Below, in pieces: positions 30,058 to 37,659 of a stretch of 64,000 nucleotides of DNA. The notes beneath the pieces are model-generated. The model made no database searches. It was not told the DNA's origin and saw only the letters and a list, made by a program, of their open reading frames with translations. A program made the position numbers and the translations under genes. Position 1 is the stretch's first letter, and each line of letters opens with the position of its first letter. Source of the DNA: Oceanobacillus sp. HTM 045 (lineage in GTDB: Bacteria > Pseudomonadota > Alphaproteobacteria > Rhodobacterales > Rhodobacteraceae); contig WNWL01000001.1 of assembly GCA_009733745.1 (NCBI GenBank), positions 310,001 to 374,000 of the forward strand. The letters run 5' to 3'.

Positions 30058-31141
30058 TGGCGCCTCCCGCGGCGGTGGGGACGGCGCGATCGGTCGCGGC
30101 GTCGAAGACGGAGAGGCGTTCGGTGAGGAAGTCGAGGCCGACGGTCTCGCCGTCGCTGACCCGCACTGTGTTGGGGGCGCGGACGCGGAGGCGGCCGGCC
30201 TCGGTCTCGACGGTGACGAGCTGGCGCGCGCCCATGTACTCGACACCGAAGACGCGGCCCCGGAGCGCGCCTTCGTCGGCGATGCGGATATGCTCGGGCC
30301 GGGCGCCGAGGAAGGCCTCCGCCGCGTCGAGCGGGGCGCGGGTCTCGGGGATGGCGATCTCGGAACCGTTGACCCGGATCGCGCGGGCGCCCGCGGGCAG
30401 GCCGCCGCGCGCGGCGAGGAAGTTCATCGAGGGCGAGCCGACGAAGCCGGCGACGAACTTGGTGGCGGGCCGGTCGTAGACCTCGCCGGGGCTGCCGATC
30501 TGCAGCACCTCGGCGTGGTTCATGACGCAGATCCGGTCGGCCATCGACATCGCCTCGACCTGGTCGTGGGTGACGTAGACGGTGGTGGCGCCGATGCGGT
30601 TGTGGAGGACGCGCAGCTCCTCGCACATCACGTCGCGGAACTCGGCGTCGAGCGCGCCGAGCGGCTCGTCCATCAGGAACGCCTTGGCGCGGCGGACGAT
30701 GGCGCGGCCGAGTGCCACGCGCTGCCGGTCGCCCGCGGCGAGGCCGCCGACGCCCTTGTCGAGCAAGTGCTCGATGCGGAGCAGCTTTGCCACCTCCTCC
30801 GTCCGCGCGCGGACCTCGCGGCGCGGCAGGCCGGCGATGCGGAGCGGGAAGGAGATGTTCCGCCGCACGCTCATGTGCGGGTAGAGGGCGAAGAGCTGGA
30901 ACACGAAGGCGATGTCGCGCTCCGCCCCGCGCTTCCAGGTCACGTCCTCCCCGTCGAGCAGGATCCGGCCCGAGGAGGGCAGTTCCAGCCCGGCGATCAT
31001 GCGCAGCGTCGTGGTCTTGCCGCAGCCCGAGGGGCCGAGCATGACGAAGAACTCGCCGTCGCGGATGGTGAACGAGCTGTCCCTCACGGCGGTGAAGTCG
31101 CCGAAGGCCTTGTGGACGTTCTCGAGCACGATCTCGGCCAT
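30050..31141 (-). CDS. ABC transporter ATPase (CUT1/GlpS-like), first
   Basis: This 363-residue ATPase has Walker A GPSGCGKTT, Q-loop FVFQLFALYPHMSV and Walker B FLMDEPLGALDA. Its signature, LAAGDRQRVALGRA, is degenerate: LAAGD replaces LSGGQ. The glycerol-type transporters pair one normal and one altered ATPase, so this fits that class. A C-terminal OB domain with ARPEHIRIADEG follows. The start is ATG 31141, 3 bases after the DUF2160 gene stop. Confidence 0.9.
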   Translation of the reverse strand: MAEIVLENVHKAFGDFTAVRDSSFTIRDGEFFVMLGPSGCGKTTTLRMIAGLELPSSGRILLDGEDVTWKRGAERDIAFVFQLFALYPHMSVRRNISFPLRIAGLPRREVRARTEEVAKLLRIEHLLDKGVGGLAAGDRQRVALGRAIVRRAKAFLMDEPLGALDAEFRDVMCEELRVLHNRIGATTVYVTHDQVEAMSMADRICVMNHAEVLQIGSPGEVYDRPATKFVAGFVGSPSMNFLAARGGLPAGARAIRVNGSEIAIPETRAPLDAAEAFLGARPEHIRIADEGALRGRVFGVEYMGARQLVTVETEAGRLRVRAPNTVRVSDGETVGLDFLTERLSVFDAATDRAVPTAAGGANG

Positions 31142-31144
31142 GAA

Positions 31145-31357
31145 CTACTCCGGGAAGTGGCTGACGATCACGAAGCCGACCGTGCCGGCGAGGATCACCG
31201 CGAAGGACCAGCCGAAGGCGGCGAAGGAGAAGGGCTGCATCAGCATGATCACGCCCAGCGCGATCAGGCCGGTGGCGGCGTTCTCCCACGGGCCGCGGCG
31301 GAAGATGCGGCGGCGGGTGGTTTGTCGGCGGGGCCGGGTGTCGGCTGGATGGCTCAT
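31145..31357 (-). CDS. DUF2160 small membrane protein of the ABC transporter
   Basis: This 70-residue protein has a basic N-terminal tail (about 25 residues) and two transmembrane segments, TGLIALGVIMLMQPFSF and SFAVILAGTVGFVIVSHFP. It matches DUF2160, which is found almost only inside operons for glycerol-like ABC transporters. Its start overlaps the stop of the upstream permease gene (ATGA). Its role may be to assemble or regulate the permease complex. Presence of this gene is the main reason to favour a glycerol/small-polyol type of transporter. Confidence 0.85.
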   Translation of the reverse strand: MSHPADTRPRRQTTRRRIFRRGPWENAATGLIALGVIMLMQPFSFAAFGWSFAVILAGTVGFVIVSHFPE

Positions 31358-32367
31358 TTGCGCACCGCTCCGAAGGTGATGCCGCGCAGGAGCTGGTTCC
31401 GCAGCAGCACGGTGAAGATGACGACGGGCAGCAGGAAGAGCGTGGTGCCTGCGGCGACCGCCGGCCAGTCCAGCCCGCCCTCGCCGATGATGATCGGGAT
31501 GAAGGGCGGCGCCGTCTGCGCCTCGCCGGAGGTGAGCAGCAGCGCGAAGGCGTACTCGTTCCATGCGAAGATCAGGCAGAAGATCGCGGTCGCGGCGATG
31601 CCGGCCCGCATCTGCGGCAGGATCACCTTCCGGAACGCCTGGAGCCGGGTGTAGCCGTCGACCACCGCGGCCTCCTCGTATTCGCGCGGGATCTCGTCGA
31701 CGAAGCCCTTCAGGAGCCAGACCGAGAGCGAGAGGTTCACCGCGGTGTAGAGCAGGATCATCCCCGCCGCGGTGTCGGAGAGGCCGAGCTCGCGGTACAT
31801 CAGGTAGATCGGGATCGCGACGGCGATGGGCGGCATCATCCGTGTCGAGAGGATGAAGAACATCAGATCGTCCTTCAGCGGCACCTTGAAGCGCGAGAAG
31901 GCATAGGCCGCGAGCGTGCCGAGGAAGACCGCGAGGAAGGTGGAGCCGAAACCGATCACCACCGAGTTCCAGTAGCGGTCGGCGAAGCGGGACGGGCCGG
32001 AGATGACCATATTCCGCTTGCGCACCAGTTCCTCGTACCAGGTCTGCGGCGGGCCGAGGCTCTCGATGTATTCCGCTGTCTGGCGGGTGCGGGAGGTGAA
32101 CAGGTTGACGTAGCCTTCCAGCGTCGGCTCGAATATCACCTCGGGCGGGTAGGCGATGCTGTCGGGCGGCGACTTGAAGCTGGTGGCGAAGATCCAGACC
32201 AGCGGGATCATCGCGATCAGCGCGTAGCCGATCACCAGCAGCCCGGCGAAGAAGCGGGCGCCGCCGGAGGCCTCTCCCGGCTTGAGCGGAAGGCGGCGGG
32301 GCGCGGACTTCGCGGGGGTGGCGGAAGTCGTGCCGGATGCCGGGGCGGGTGCTGCTGCGTCGGTCAT
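31354..32367 (-). CDS. ABC transporter permease (MalG-like)
   Basis: This 337-residue inner-membrane permease has six transmembrane segments and the EAA loop EYEEAAVVDGYTRLQAFRKVILP, which docks with the ATPase. A long periplasmic insert after the first membrane segment (PPDSIAYPPEVIFEPTLEGY and a tyrosine-rich stretch) is typical of this CUT1 subgroup. It starts with four-base overlap with the other permease gene. The N-terminal 35 residues are low-complexity (Ala/Pro/Thr). Confidence 0.93.
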   Translation of the reverse strand: MTDAAAPAPASGTTSATPAKSAPRRLPLKPGEASGGARFFAGLLVIGYALIAMIPLVWIFATSFKSPPDSIAYPPEVIFEPTLEGYVNLFTSRTRQTAEYIESLGPPQTWYEELVRKRNMVISGPSRFADRYWNSVVIGFGSTFLAVFLGTLAAYAFSRFKVPLKDDLMFFILSTRMMPPIAVAIPIYLMYRELGLSDTAAGMILLYTAVNLSLSVWLLKGFVDEIPREYEEAAVVDGYTRLQAFRKVILPQMRAGIAATAIFCLIFAWNEYAFALLLTSGEAQTAPPFIPIIIGEGGLDWPAVAAGTTLFLLPVVIFTVLLRNQLLRGITFGAVRK

Positions 32368-33314
32368 GACTTCACCCTGTTGAGCGCCTTGACGTAGATG
32401 TTGCCGAGGCCGAACACCGTGACGAAGAGGATGATGGCGAAGGCCGAGGAATAGCCGGTCTTCCAGTTCTCGAACGCCTCGCGCTTGAGATTGATCGAGG
32501 CCAACTCGGTGACCGAGCCGGGGCCGCCGGAGGTCAGCTCCACCACCATGTCGAACATCTTGAAGTTCTCGATGCCGCGGAACAGCACCGCCAGCATCAG
32601 GAAGGGCAGCACCCGAGGCAGGGTAATGTACCAGAACTTCTGCAGCGCGTTGGCGCGGTCGATCTCCGCCGCCTCGTAGAGATAGGGCGGGATCGAGCGC
32701 AGCCCGGCGAGGCAGAGCAGCATGATGTAGGGGGTCCACATCCAGGTATCGACGATGACGATGGTCCAGGGCGCGAGATGGGGCGCGCCGATCATGTCGA
32801 GCGCGCCGGTGCCGGCGAACCAGTCGATGATGTAGGAGAAGATCCCGGTCTGCGGCTGGAAGATGTAGGTCCAGAACGTGCCCACCACGGCGGGCGAGAG
32901 CATCATCGGGATCAGGATCAGCGTGGTCCAGAAGCTCGCGGTGCGGAAGCCCCGGTTGATCAGCAGCGCCAGCCCGAGGCCGAGGATGACCTGCAGCAGC
33001 ATGGTCCAGACCACGAAATGCGCGGTCGCCTGCAGGTAGCCCCAGATGTCCTCCGAGCCGAGCAGACGCTCGTAGTTGCGGGTGCCGACCCACTTCACCT
33101 CGCGGCCGGGCTGGTTGGCGCGGTAGTTGGTGAAGGAGAGGTAGACCGTCCAGATCAGCGGGAAGATGTTGATCGCCAGCAGGAGCAGCATCGTCGGGCC
33201 GATGAAGAGCCAGGCGATGGCCCGGTCCGAGAGGCCGCGCAGGCGCCCGGTGAGGCCGGGGGCGGTGGCCGTGCGCTGCTGCGGTGCTGGTGTGCTCATG
33301 GTCTGCTCGGTCAT
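32364..33314 (-). CDS. ABC transporter permease (MalF-like)
   Basis: This 316-residue permease has six membrane segments and the EAA motif LYEAAEIDRANALQKFWYITLP. An N-terminal cytoplasmic segment of about 30 residues precedes the first helix (AWLFIGPTMLLLLAINIFPLIW). It works as a heterodimer with the protein at 31354. The ATG 33314 lies about 107 bases after the substrate-binding protein gene stop, and the gap contains a strong hairpin. Confidence 0.93.
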   Translation of the reverse strand: MTEQTMSTPAPQQRTATAPGLTGRLRGLSDRAIAWLFIGPTMLLLLAINIFPLIWTVYLSFTNYRANQPGREVKWVGTRNYERLLGSEDIWGYLQATAHFVVWTMLLQVILGLGLALLINRGFRTASFWTTLILIPMMLSPAVVGTFWTYIFQPQTGIFSYIIDWFAGTGALDMIGAPHLAPWTIVIVDTWMWTPYIMLLCLAGLRSIPPYLYEAAEIDRANALQKFWYITLPRVLPFLMLAVLFRGIENFKMFDMVVELTSGGPGSVTELASINLKREAFENWKTGYSSAFAIILFVTVFGLGNIYVKALNRVKS

Positions 33315-33375
33315 TTGCAGGGTCTCGGGGCCGGGTCGCGGGTGTCGGGTCTCGGGGCTCGGGAGCCGGGGAAAG

Positions 33376-33399
33376 GCGCGGCCCCCGCGGGGGCCGCGC
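33376..33399 (-). terminator. Hairpin between the binding-protein and permease genes (attenuator or mRNA stabiliser)
   Basis: GCGCGGCCCCC (33376-33386) pairs with GGGGGCCGCGC (33389-33399), an 11-bp stem with almost no loop, and no T-run. Such stems after binding-protein genes commonly give partial termination or protect the upstream message, raising binding protein above permease levels. The adjacent bases 33315-33375 contain imperfect repeats of GGGTCTCGGG. Confidence 0.65.
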
Positions 33400-33421
33400 A
33401 GATGGGCAGGCCCAGGGAGAG

Positions 33422-34750
33422 CTAGAGCTTGCCGTCGTCCTCGAACGAGATCGTCCAGTCCTCGATCAGCTTGTTGAGCGCGTCCGCTGCGGTGCCCTGG
33501 TCGGCCACGACGTAGTCATGCACGCGCTTCTGCATCGCCTGCAGCAGCTCGGCGTAGATCGGCTCCTGCCAGAAGTCCTTCACGCCGCCCATCGCCTTGA
33601 GGAACTCGCCGGCGAAGGGGGTGGAGGTCGGGAAGTCCGGCGCGCCGGCGACCGCCACGTGGCACGAGTAGCCGCCGAGCTCCCACCACTTCGCCTGCAC
33701 GTCGGGCTGGGCGAACCACTTGATGTACTGGAGCGCGAGGTCCTGCTTGTCGGAGTAGGACACCACCGAGATGCCCTGGCCGCCGAGCGCCGAGGCGGCG
33801 ACCTTCATGCTCGGGTTCACGAAGAAGCCGGAGACGTCGCCGCCCACCGTCTCGTCCTTGGCGATGCCGGGGAAGAAGGCGAACCAGTTCATCTGCATCG
33901 CCACCTGGCCCGACTTGTAGGCATCGAGATTGGCGACCATGTAGGCGTCCGAGTGGCCCGGAGGGGTGCAGCACTCGTAGAGCTCCTTGTAGAACTCCAG
34001 CGCGGCGATCGCGTCGGGCGAGTTGACGGCGCCCTCCATGTCGTAGGAGCCGGGCGTGTTCTCGTATTCGAAGCCCCAGGCGTAGAGCGCGGCGGTCACG
34101 CCCATGGTGATGCCCTCGGAGCCGCGCTCGGTGTAGATCGCGGCGCCGTAGCGGACCTCGCCGTCGATCTCGCGGCCCTGGAAGAACTTGGCCACCTCCA
34201 TCAGCTCTTCCCAGGTCTCGGGCACGGTGAGGGGGCGGCCGTACTCGGCCTGGAACGCCTCCTGGATCTCGGGCCGCTCGAACCAGTCCTTGCGGTAGAC
34301 CCAGCCGAGCGCGTCGCCCATCGCGGGCAGGGCGTAGTAGTTCTCCGACCCCTTCGGCCAGGTCGAGTAGGCGTAGACCGTGGCGGGCAGGAAGTCGTCC
34401 ATCGAGATGGATTCCGCCTCGAAGAAGTCGTTCAGCTTGACGTAGTGGCCGTATTCCGCGCCCGCGCCGATCCACTGGCTGTCGCCGATCATCAGGTCGC
34501 AGAGCTGGCCGCCGGAGTTGAGCTCGTTCAGCATCCGGTCGGCGAAGTTGGTCCACGGGACGAACTCGAAGTTCATCTTGATGCCGGTCTGGGCGGTGAA
34601 ATCCTTCGAGAGCTCGACCAGCGCGTTGGCCGGGTCCCATGCCGCCCAGCAGAGGGTGAGTTCCTGGTCCTGGGCCGATGCGGCGGACGCCCCGAGCCCC
34701 ATTGCGGCGGTAAGCCCTACGCCTAGCGCAGTCCTAGCAAGGGTTCGCAT
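33422..34750 (-). CDS. ABC transporter substrate-binding protein (CUT1 type)
   Basis: This 442-residue secreted protein has a signal peptide cut near ASA-QD (residue 26) and an extracellular solute-binding domain. Its AAWDPANALVELSKDF, NFADRMLNELNSGGQLCD and WNEYAFALL-like helices of the class are seen, and there are several Trp/Tyr residues that may line a sugar site. It is the first gene of the Dha operon and would capture the substrate in the periplasm. Substrate identity is inferred only from context: a C3/C4 polyol or ketose such as glycerol, dihydroxyacetone or erythrulose. It resembles extracellular solute-binding family 1 generally. Confidence 0.9.
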   Translation of the reverse strand: MRTLARTALGVGLTAAMGLGASAASAQDQELTLCWAAWDPANALVELSKDFTAQTGIKMNFEFVPWTNFADRMLNELNSGGQLCDLMIGDSQWIGAGAEYGHYVKLNDFFEAESISMDDFLPATVYAYSTWPKGSENYYALPAMGDALGWVYRKDWFERPEIQEAFQAEYGRPLTVPETWEELMEVAKFFQGREIDGEVRYGAAIYTERGSEGITMGVTAALYAWGFEYENTPGSYDMEGAVNSPDAIAALEFYKELYECCTPPGHSDAYMVANLDAYKSGQVAMQMNWFAFFPGIAKDETVGGDVSGFFVNPSMKVAASALGGQGISVVSYSDKQDLALQYIKWFAQPDVQAKWWELGGYSCHVAVAGAPDFPTSTPFAGEFLKAMGGVKDFWQEPIYAELLQAMQKRVHDYVVADQGTAADALNKLIEDWTISFEDDGKL

Positions 34751-34839
34751 ACCTTCCTCCCTGTGTCCTGGCCGCCCGTTATCTGCCGCGCGAACACGGC
34801 TCGGGTCTGTCCCAGCCGGCGGACGGGCGACCAGTGTTC

Positions 34840-34889
34840 GACCTCCGCCGGTTTCGTTTAGCTATACTGAACACTAAACCTTGGCAAGA
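34840..34889 (-). promoter_or_regulatory. Promoter and operator candidate of the Dha/ABC operon
   Basis: On the minus strand TTGCCA lies upstream of TATAGCT with 15 bases between, a plausible -35/-10 pair. An inverted repeat GTTTAG (34856-34861)/CTAAAC (34874-34879) overlaps it, and a second pair AGTGTTC (34832-34838)/GAACACT (34869-34875) interlocks with it. The AT-rich patch stands out from the GC-rich surroundings. A repressor binding here would block the 13-gene operon. The regulator is not identified. Confidence 0.5.
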
Positions 34890-35189
34890 GGGCTGGGTTG
34901 CGCTCGTTACGGCAGGAAACCGGCCTGTAAGTGCTGATATTACGGGGAAAAATCGGGCTGGGGTGATTTTTCGTGTTGCGGCGCGTCATGGCGAGTGGCG
35001 GCCTTATAAACTATCCGCTCAACCCTTTTTCGCGCTTCCGGGCACGGCGGCAACGGGGGTGATTCGCGGCTGGCGGAAAGCCGCGCCCTTGCGTGGCGGG
35101 GGCGGCTTCGCCAATCATCGCCGCCGAAAAGAAAATCACAACACGACGCCTGGCCCGCGGGCCCGGCGCGGCAGGGAGGGAGACGGCGC
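34890..35189. other. Intergenic region upstream of the tartrate dehydrogenase-type gene
   Basis: No supported gene. It holds an inverted pair AAAAATC/GATTTTT (near 34948-34971) around a G-rich loop and otherwise spacer. It is the divergent control region between the operon and the gene at 35190. Confidence 0.4.
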
Positions 35190-36266
35190 ATGAAGACCTA
35201 CAGGATCGCGGCCATTCCGGGCGACGGGATCGGCGGGGAGGTGATCTCCGCCGGCGTCGAGGTGCTGGAGGCCTTGGCCGCGCGGGACGGCGGATTCTCC
35301 TTCGCCTTCGACCATTTCGACTGGGGCGGCGAGTACTACAAGCAGCACGGCCGGATGATGCCGGAGGACGGGCGCGACCGGATCCGCGGGCACGACGCCA
35401 TCCTGTTCGGCTCGGCCGGGCACCCCGAGATCCCGGATCACATCACGCTCTGGGGCCTGCGTCTGGCGATCTGCCAGCCGTTCGACCAGTACGCCAATGT
35501 CCGGCCCACGCGCATCCTGCCGGGGATCGTCTCGCCCTTGCGGAACGTGACCGACAAGGAGCTCGACTGGGTGATCGTGCGCGAAAACTCGGAGGGCGAG
35601 TATGCCGGCGTCGGCGGGCGGGTGCACCAGGGCTCGGAGCTTGAGGCGGCGACCGATGTCTCGATGTTCACCCGCAAGGGCGTGGCGCGGATCATCCGCT
35701 TCGCCTTCGAACTGGCGCGCTCGCGTCCGCGCAAGCTGCTGACGGTGGTGACCAAGTCCAACGCCCAGCGCCACGCCATGGTGATGTGGGACGAGATCGC
35801 CCGCGAGGTGGCCGAAGAATTCCCGGACGTGACCTGGGACAAGATGCTGGTCGACGCGATGACGATGCGGATGGTCAACCGGCCCGAGACGATCGACACG
35901 GTGGTGGCGACCAACCTGCACGCCGACATCCTGTCCGACCTCGCCGCGGCGCTGGCGGGCTCGCTCGGCATCGCGCCGACCGCCAACCTGAACCCGGAGC
36001 GGGACTACCCCTCGATGTTCGAGCCGATCCACGGCTCGGCCTTCGACATCACGGGGCAGGGGATCGCCAACCCGGTCGGCACCTTCTGGTCATCGGTGAT
36101 GATGCTGGAACATCTCGGCGAGCCGGTCGCCGGCGCGCGGCTGATGCAGGCGGTGGAGCGGGTCACGGCGGACCCGCGCTTCCACACGCCGGACCTCGGC
36201 GGCAAGGCGACGACGGCGGAGGTCACGGCAGCCGTGATCGAGGCGATCCGGAGCGCGAACGACTGA
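35190..36266 (+). CDS. Tartrate/D-malate-type dehydrogenase (isocitrate/isopropylmalate dehydrogenase family)
   Basis: This 358-residue NAD-dependent beta-decarboxylating dehydrogenase has PGDGIGGEVI, the substrate-binding RENSEGEYAGVGGRVHQG, TVVTKSNAQRHAMVMW, and the metal-ligand TNLHADILSDLAAALAG region. The ATDVSMFTRKGVARIIRFAFELA segment is characteristic of tartrate dehydrogenase/D-malate dehydrogenase rather than LeuB. It would act on D-malate, meso-tartrate or a related C4 hydroxyacid, giving pyruvate or similar. ATG 35190 has GGGAGGGAG. It is divergent from the Dha operon, so both may respond to the same substrate class. Confidence 0.87.
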   Translation: MKTYRIAAIPGDGIGGEVISAGVEVLEALAARDGGFSFAFDHFDWGGEYYKQHGRMMPEDGRDRIRGHDAILFGSAGHPEIPDHITLWGLRLAICQPFDQYANVRPTRILPGIVSPLRNVTDKELDWVIVRENSEGEYAGVGGRVHQGSELEAATDVSMFTRKGVARIIRFAFELARSRPRKLLTVVTKSNAQRHAMVMWDEIAREVAEEFPDVTWDKMLVDAMTMRMVNRPETIDTVVATNLHADILSDLAAALAGSLGIAPTANLNPERDYPSMFEPIHGSAFDITGQGIANPVGTFWSSVMMLEHLGEPVAGARLMQAVERVTADPRFHTPDLGGKATTAEVTAAVIEAIRSAND

Positions 36267-36304
36267 GGGGGGTGCGGCTGGGACAGGACGCCAGCAAGGC
36301 AGGC

Positions 36305-36329
36305 CGGCCCGCACCGACGGCGCGGGCCG
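36305..36329. terminator. GC-rich hairpin between convergent genes
   Basis: CGGCCCGC (36305-36312) and GCGGGCCG (36322-36329) pair perfectly over 8 bp around a 9-base loop. It lies between the stops of the dehydrogenase (36266) and aldolase (36342). No T-run follows. Confidence 0.5.
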
Positions 36330-36341
36330 CGGGGCTGGCGG

Positions 36342-37271
36342 TTACGCCTTGCCCTTGTAGATGTCGACCAGCTTGCCGAGCATCTCGAGCGCCTCGGCGC
36401 GGGGGCGCTGGAAGGTGTTGCGGCCGATGATCGAGCCGTTGCCGCCGCCGTCGCGGATGGCGCGGGCGTCGTCGTAGACGCTGTCGGCGCCCTTCTTCGA
36501 GCCGCCGGAGAAGACGATGATCCGCCGCCCGTTGAAGGCCGACTTCACGCAGTCCGCCACGCGGGCGGCCTGGGTGGAGATGTCGATCTTCTCGCTCTCG
36601 TAGACCTTCTTCGCCTCCTTGAGTTCGAGATGGTCGGTGGAGAGCTTCACCTTGATGACATGCGCGCCGAGCAGCGCCGCGATCTGGGTCGCGTAGGCGC
36701 CGATGTCGATCGCGGTCTCGCCGTCCTTCGACAGCGCCTCGCCGCGCGGGTAGGACCAGATGACGGTCGCGATGCCCTTGGCCGCGGCCTCCTCGCGCAT
36801 CTCCGAGATCTCCTCGAACATGTCGAGGCCGGCCGAGGAGCCGGGATAGACGGTGAAGCCGATGGCGGCGCAGCCGAGCCGCAGCGCGTCGTCGACGCTG
36901 GCGGTGATTGCCTGGTCCTTCGGCGCTTCGGACGGGATCAGCGAGTTGGCCGAGTTGGCCTTGAGGATGGTCGGGATCTGGCCCGCGAAGGTGTCCGCTC
37001 CCGCCTCCAGCATCCCGAGCGGCGCGGCATAGGCGTTCAGCCCCGCGTCGATGGCGAGCTTGTAGTGGTAGTGCGGGTCATAGGCTTCCGGGTTCGGCGC
37101 GAAGGATCGCGCCGGGCCGTGCTCGAAGCCCTGGTCCACCGGCAGGATGATCATCTTGCCGGTGCCGCCCAGCTTGCCGGTCATCAGCATGCGGCAGAGG
37201 TTGCCCTTCACGCCGGGATTGTCGGCCTCGTAGTTGGCGAGGATCTTCTGGACGGTGCGGGTGGCTTTCAT
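36342..37271 (-). CDS. Class I fructose-bisphosphate aldolase (DhnA type)
   Basis: This 309-residue TIM-barrel enzyme of the FbaB/DhnA family cleaves or forms fructose 1,6-bisphosphate. Seen are ILPVDQGFEHGPARSF (43-58), the Schiff-base strand AHVIKVKLSTDH with K207 or K209, VIWSYPRGEAL, and the phosphate-binding IIGRNTFQRP near the C-terminus. It would consume the dihydroxyacetone phosphate made by the Dha system, so proximity to that operon is sensible. ATG 37271 is preceded by AGGAGCGAC. It converges on the dehydrogenase gene. Confidence 0.92.
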   Translation of the reverse strand: MKATRTVQKILANYEADNPGVKGNLCRMLMTGKLGGTGKMIILPVDQGFEHGPARSFAPNPEAYDPHYHYKLAIDAGLNAYAAPLGMLEAGADTFAGQIPTILKANSANSLIPSEAPKDQAITASVDDALRLGCAAIGFTVYPGSSAGLDMFEEISEMREEAAAKGIATVIWSYPRGEALSKDGETAIDIGAYATQIAALLGAHVIKVKLSTDHLELKEAKKVYESEKIDISTQAARVADCVKSAFNGRRIIVFSGGSKKGADSVYDDARAIRDGGGNGSIIGRNTFQRPRAEALEMLGKLVDIYKGKA

Positions 37272-37504
37272 GTCGCTCCTCGGAAGTCGGAATTGCGGTT
37301 CTGTCTATCTCTCTGGGCTTGATTGCGGGTTATATGCGGCGCTGCGCGGGGGTCAAGCGGGTGCGCCGGGGGAGTTGGGAACGGTCGCGTCGGAGGGCCT
37401 CCGGCCCCCGCTCCTTGCCCGTGCGCGCCCCGGCGCCGCTCCCGCCCGCCCACCCCGCGCTGCCGGGGCGCTTTGGTGCCTCGTGGCGCGAGAAGGCGCG
37501 TTTG
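37272..37504. other. Promoter region of the aldolase gene and GC-rich spacer
   Basis: No supported gene. The first 60 bases after the aldolase start are relatively AT-rich and should hold its promoter. The rest is highly GC-rich, Pro/Arg-coding-looking spacer leading into repeat family A. Several open frames here overlap the repeat and are not credible. Confidence 0.4.
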
Positions 37505-37659
37505 GCTGGTTTCGGGTTTTTGCTGGGGAGGCGCTTGAGGGGCAGTTGTGCCCCTCAAGACGCCAGTTCGAGCGTGGGTCGCCTGCGGGTCGCGTCAACC
37601 CCAAGCGCCCTGCGGGCGTGCTTAGCAGGGTTGACCCGGCCCTCTGGCTTGGGAGGGCG
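37505..37659. repeat. Dispersed structured intergenic repeat, family A, copy 2
   Basis: This aligns with 2486-2640 and ends at the stop codon of the minus-strand acyltransferase, just as copy 1 ends at that of the rhomboid gene. The stem CTTGAGGGGCA/TGCCCCTCAAG is identical in both. The outer pair GTCAACCC/GGGTTGAC is also kept. Inside the latter, GCCC/GGGC here replaces CCCC/GGGG of copy 1, so a base pair is preserved by a double change. Confidence 0.8.

Noticed and set aside
29856-31289. Long minus-strand open frame of 477 codons across the ABC ATPase genes
   Set aside because: It lies in another frame of the ATPase genes, is Arg/Pro rich and mostly out-of-frame translation of a GC-rich region; the real ATPase genes with Walker motifs cover it.
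34834-35193. 119-codon plus-strand frame upstream of the tartrate dehydrogenase-type gene
   Set aside because: It spans the operon promoter and has no family features; treated as noncoding.
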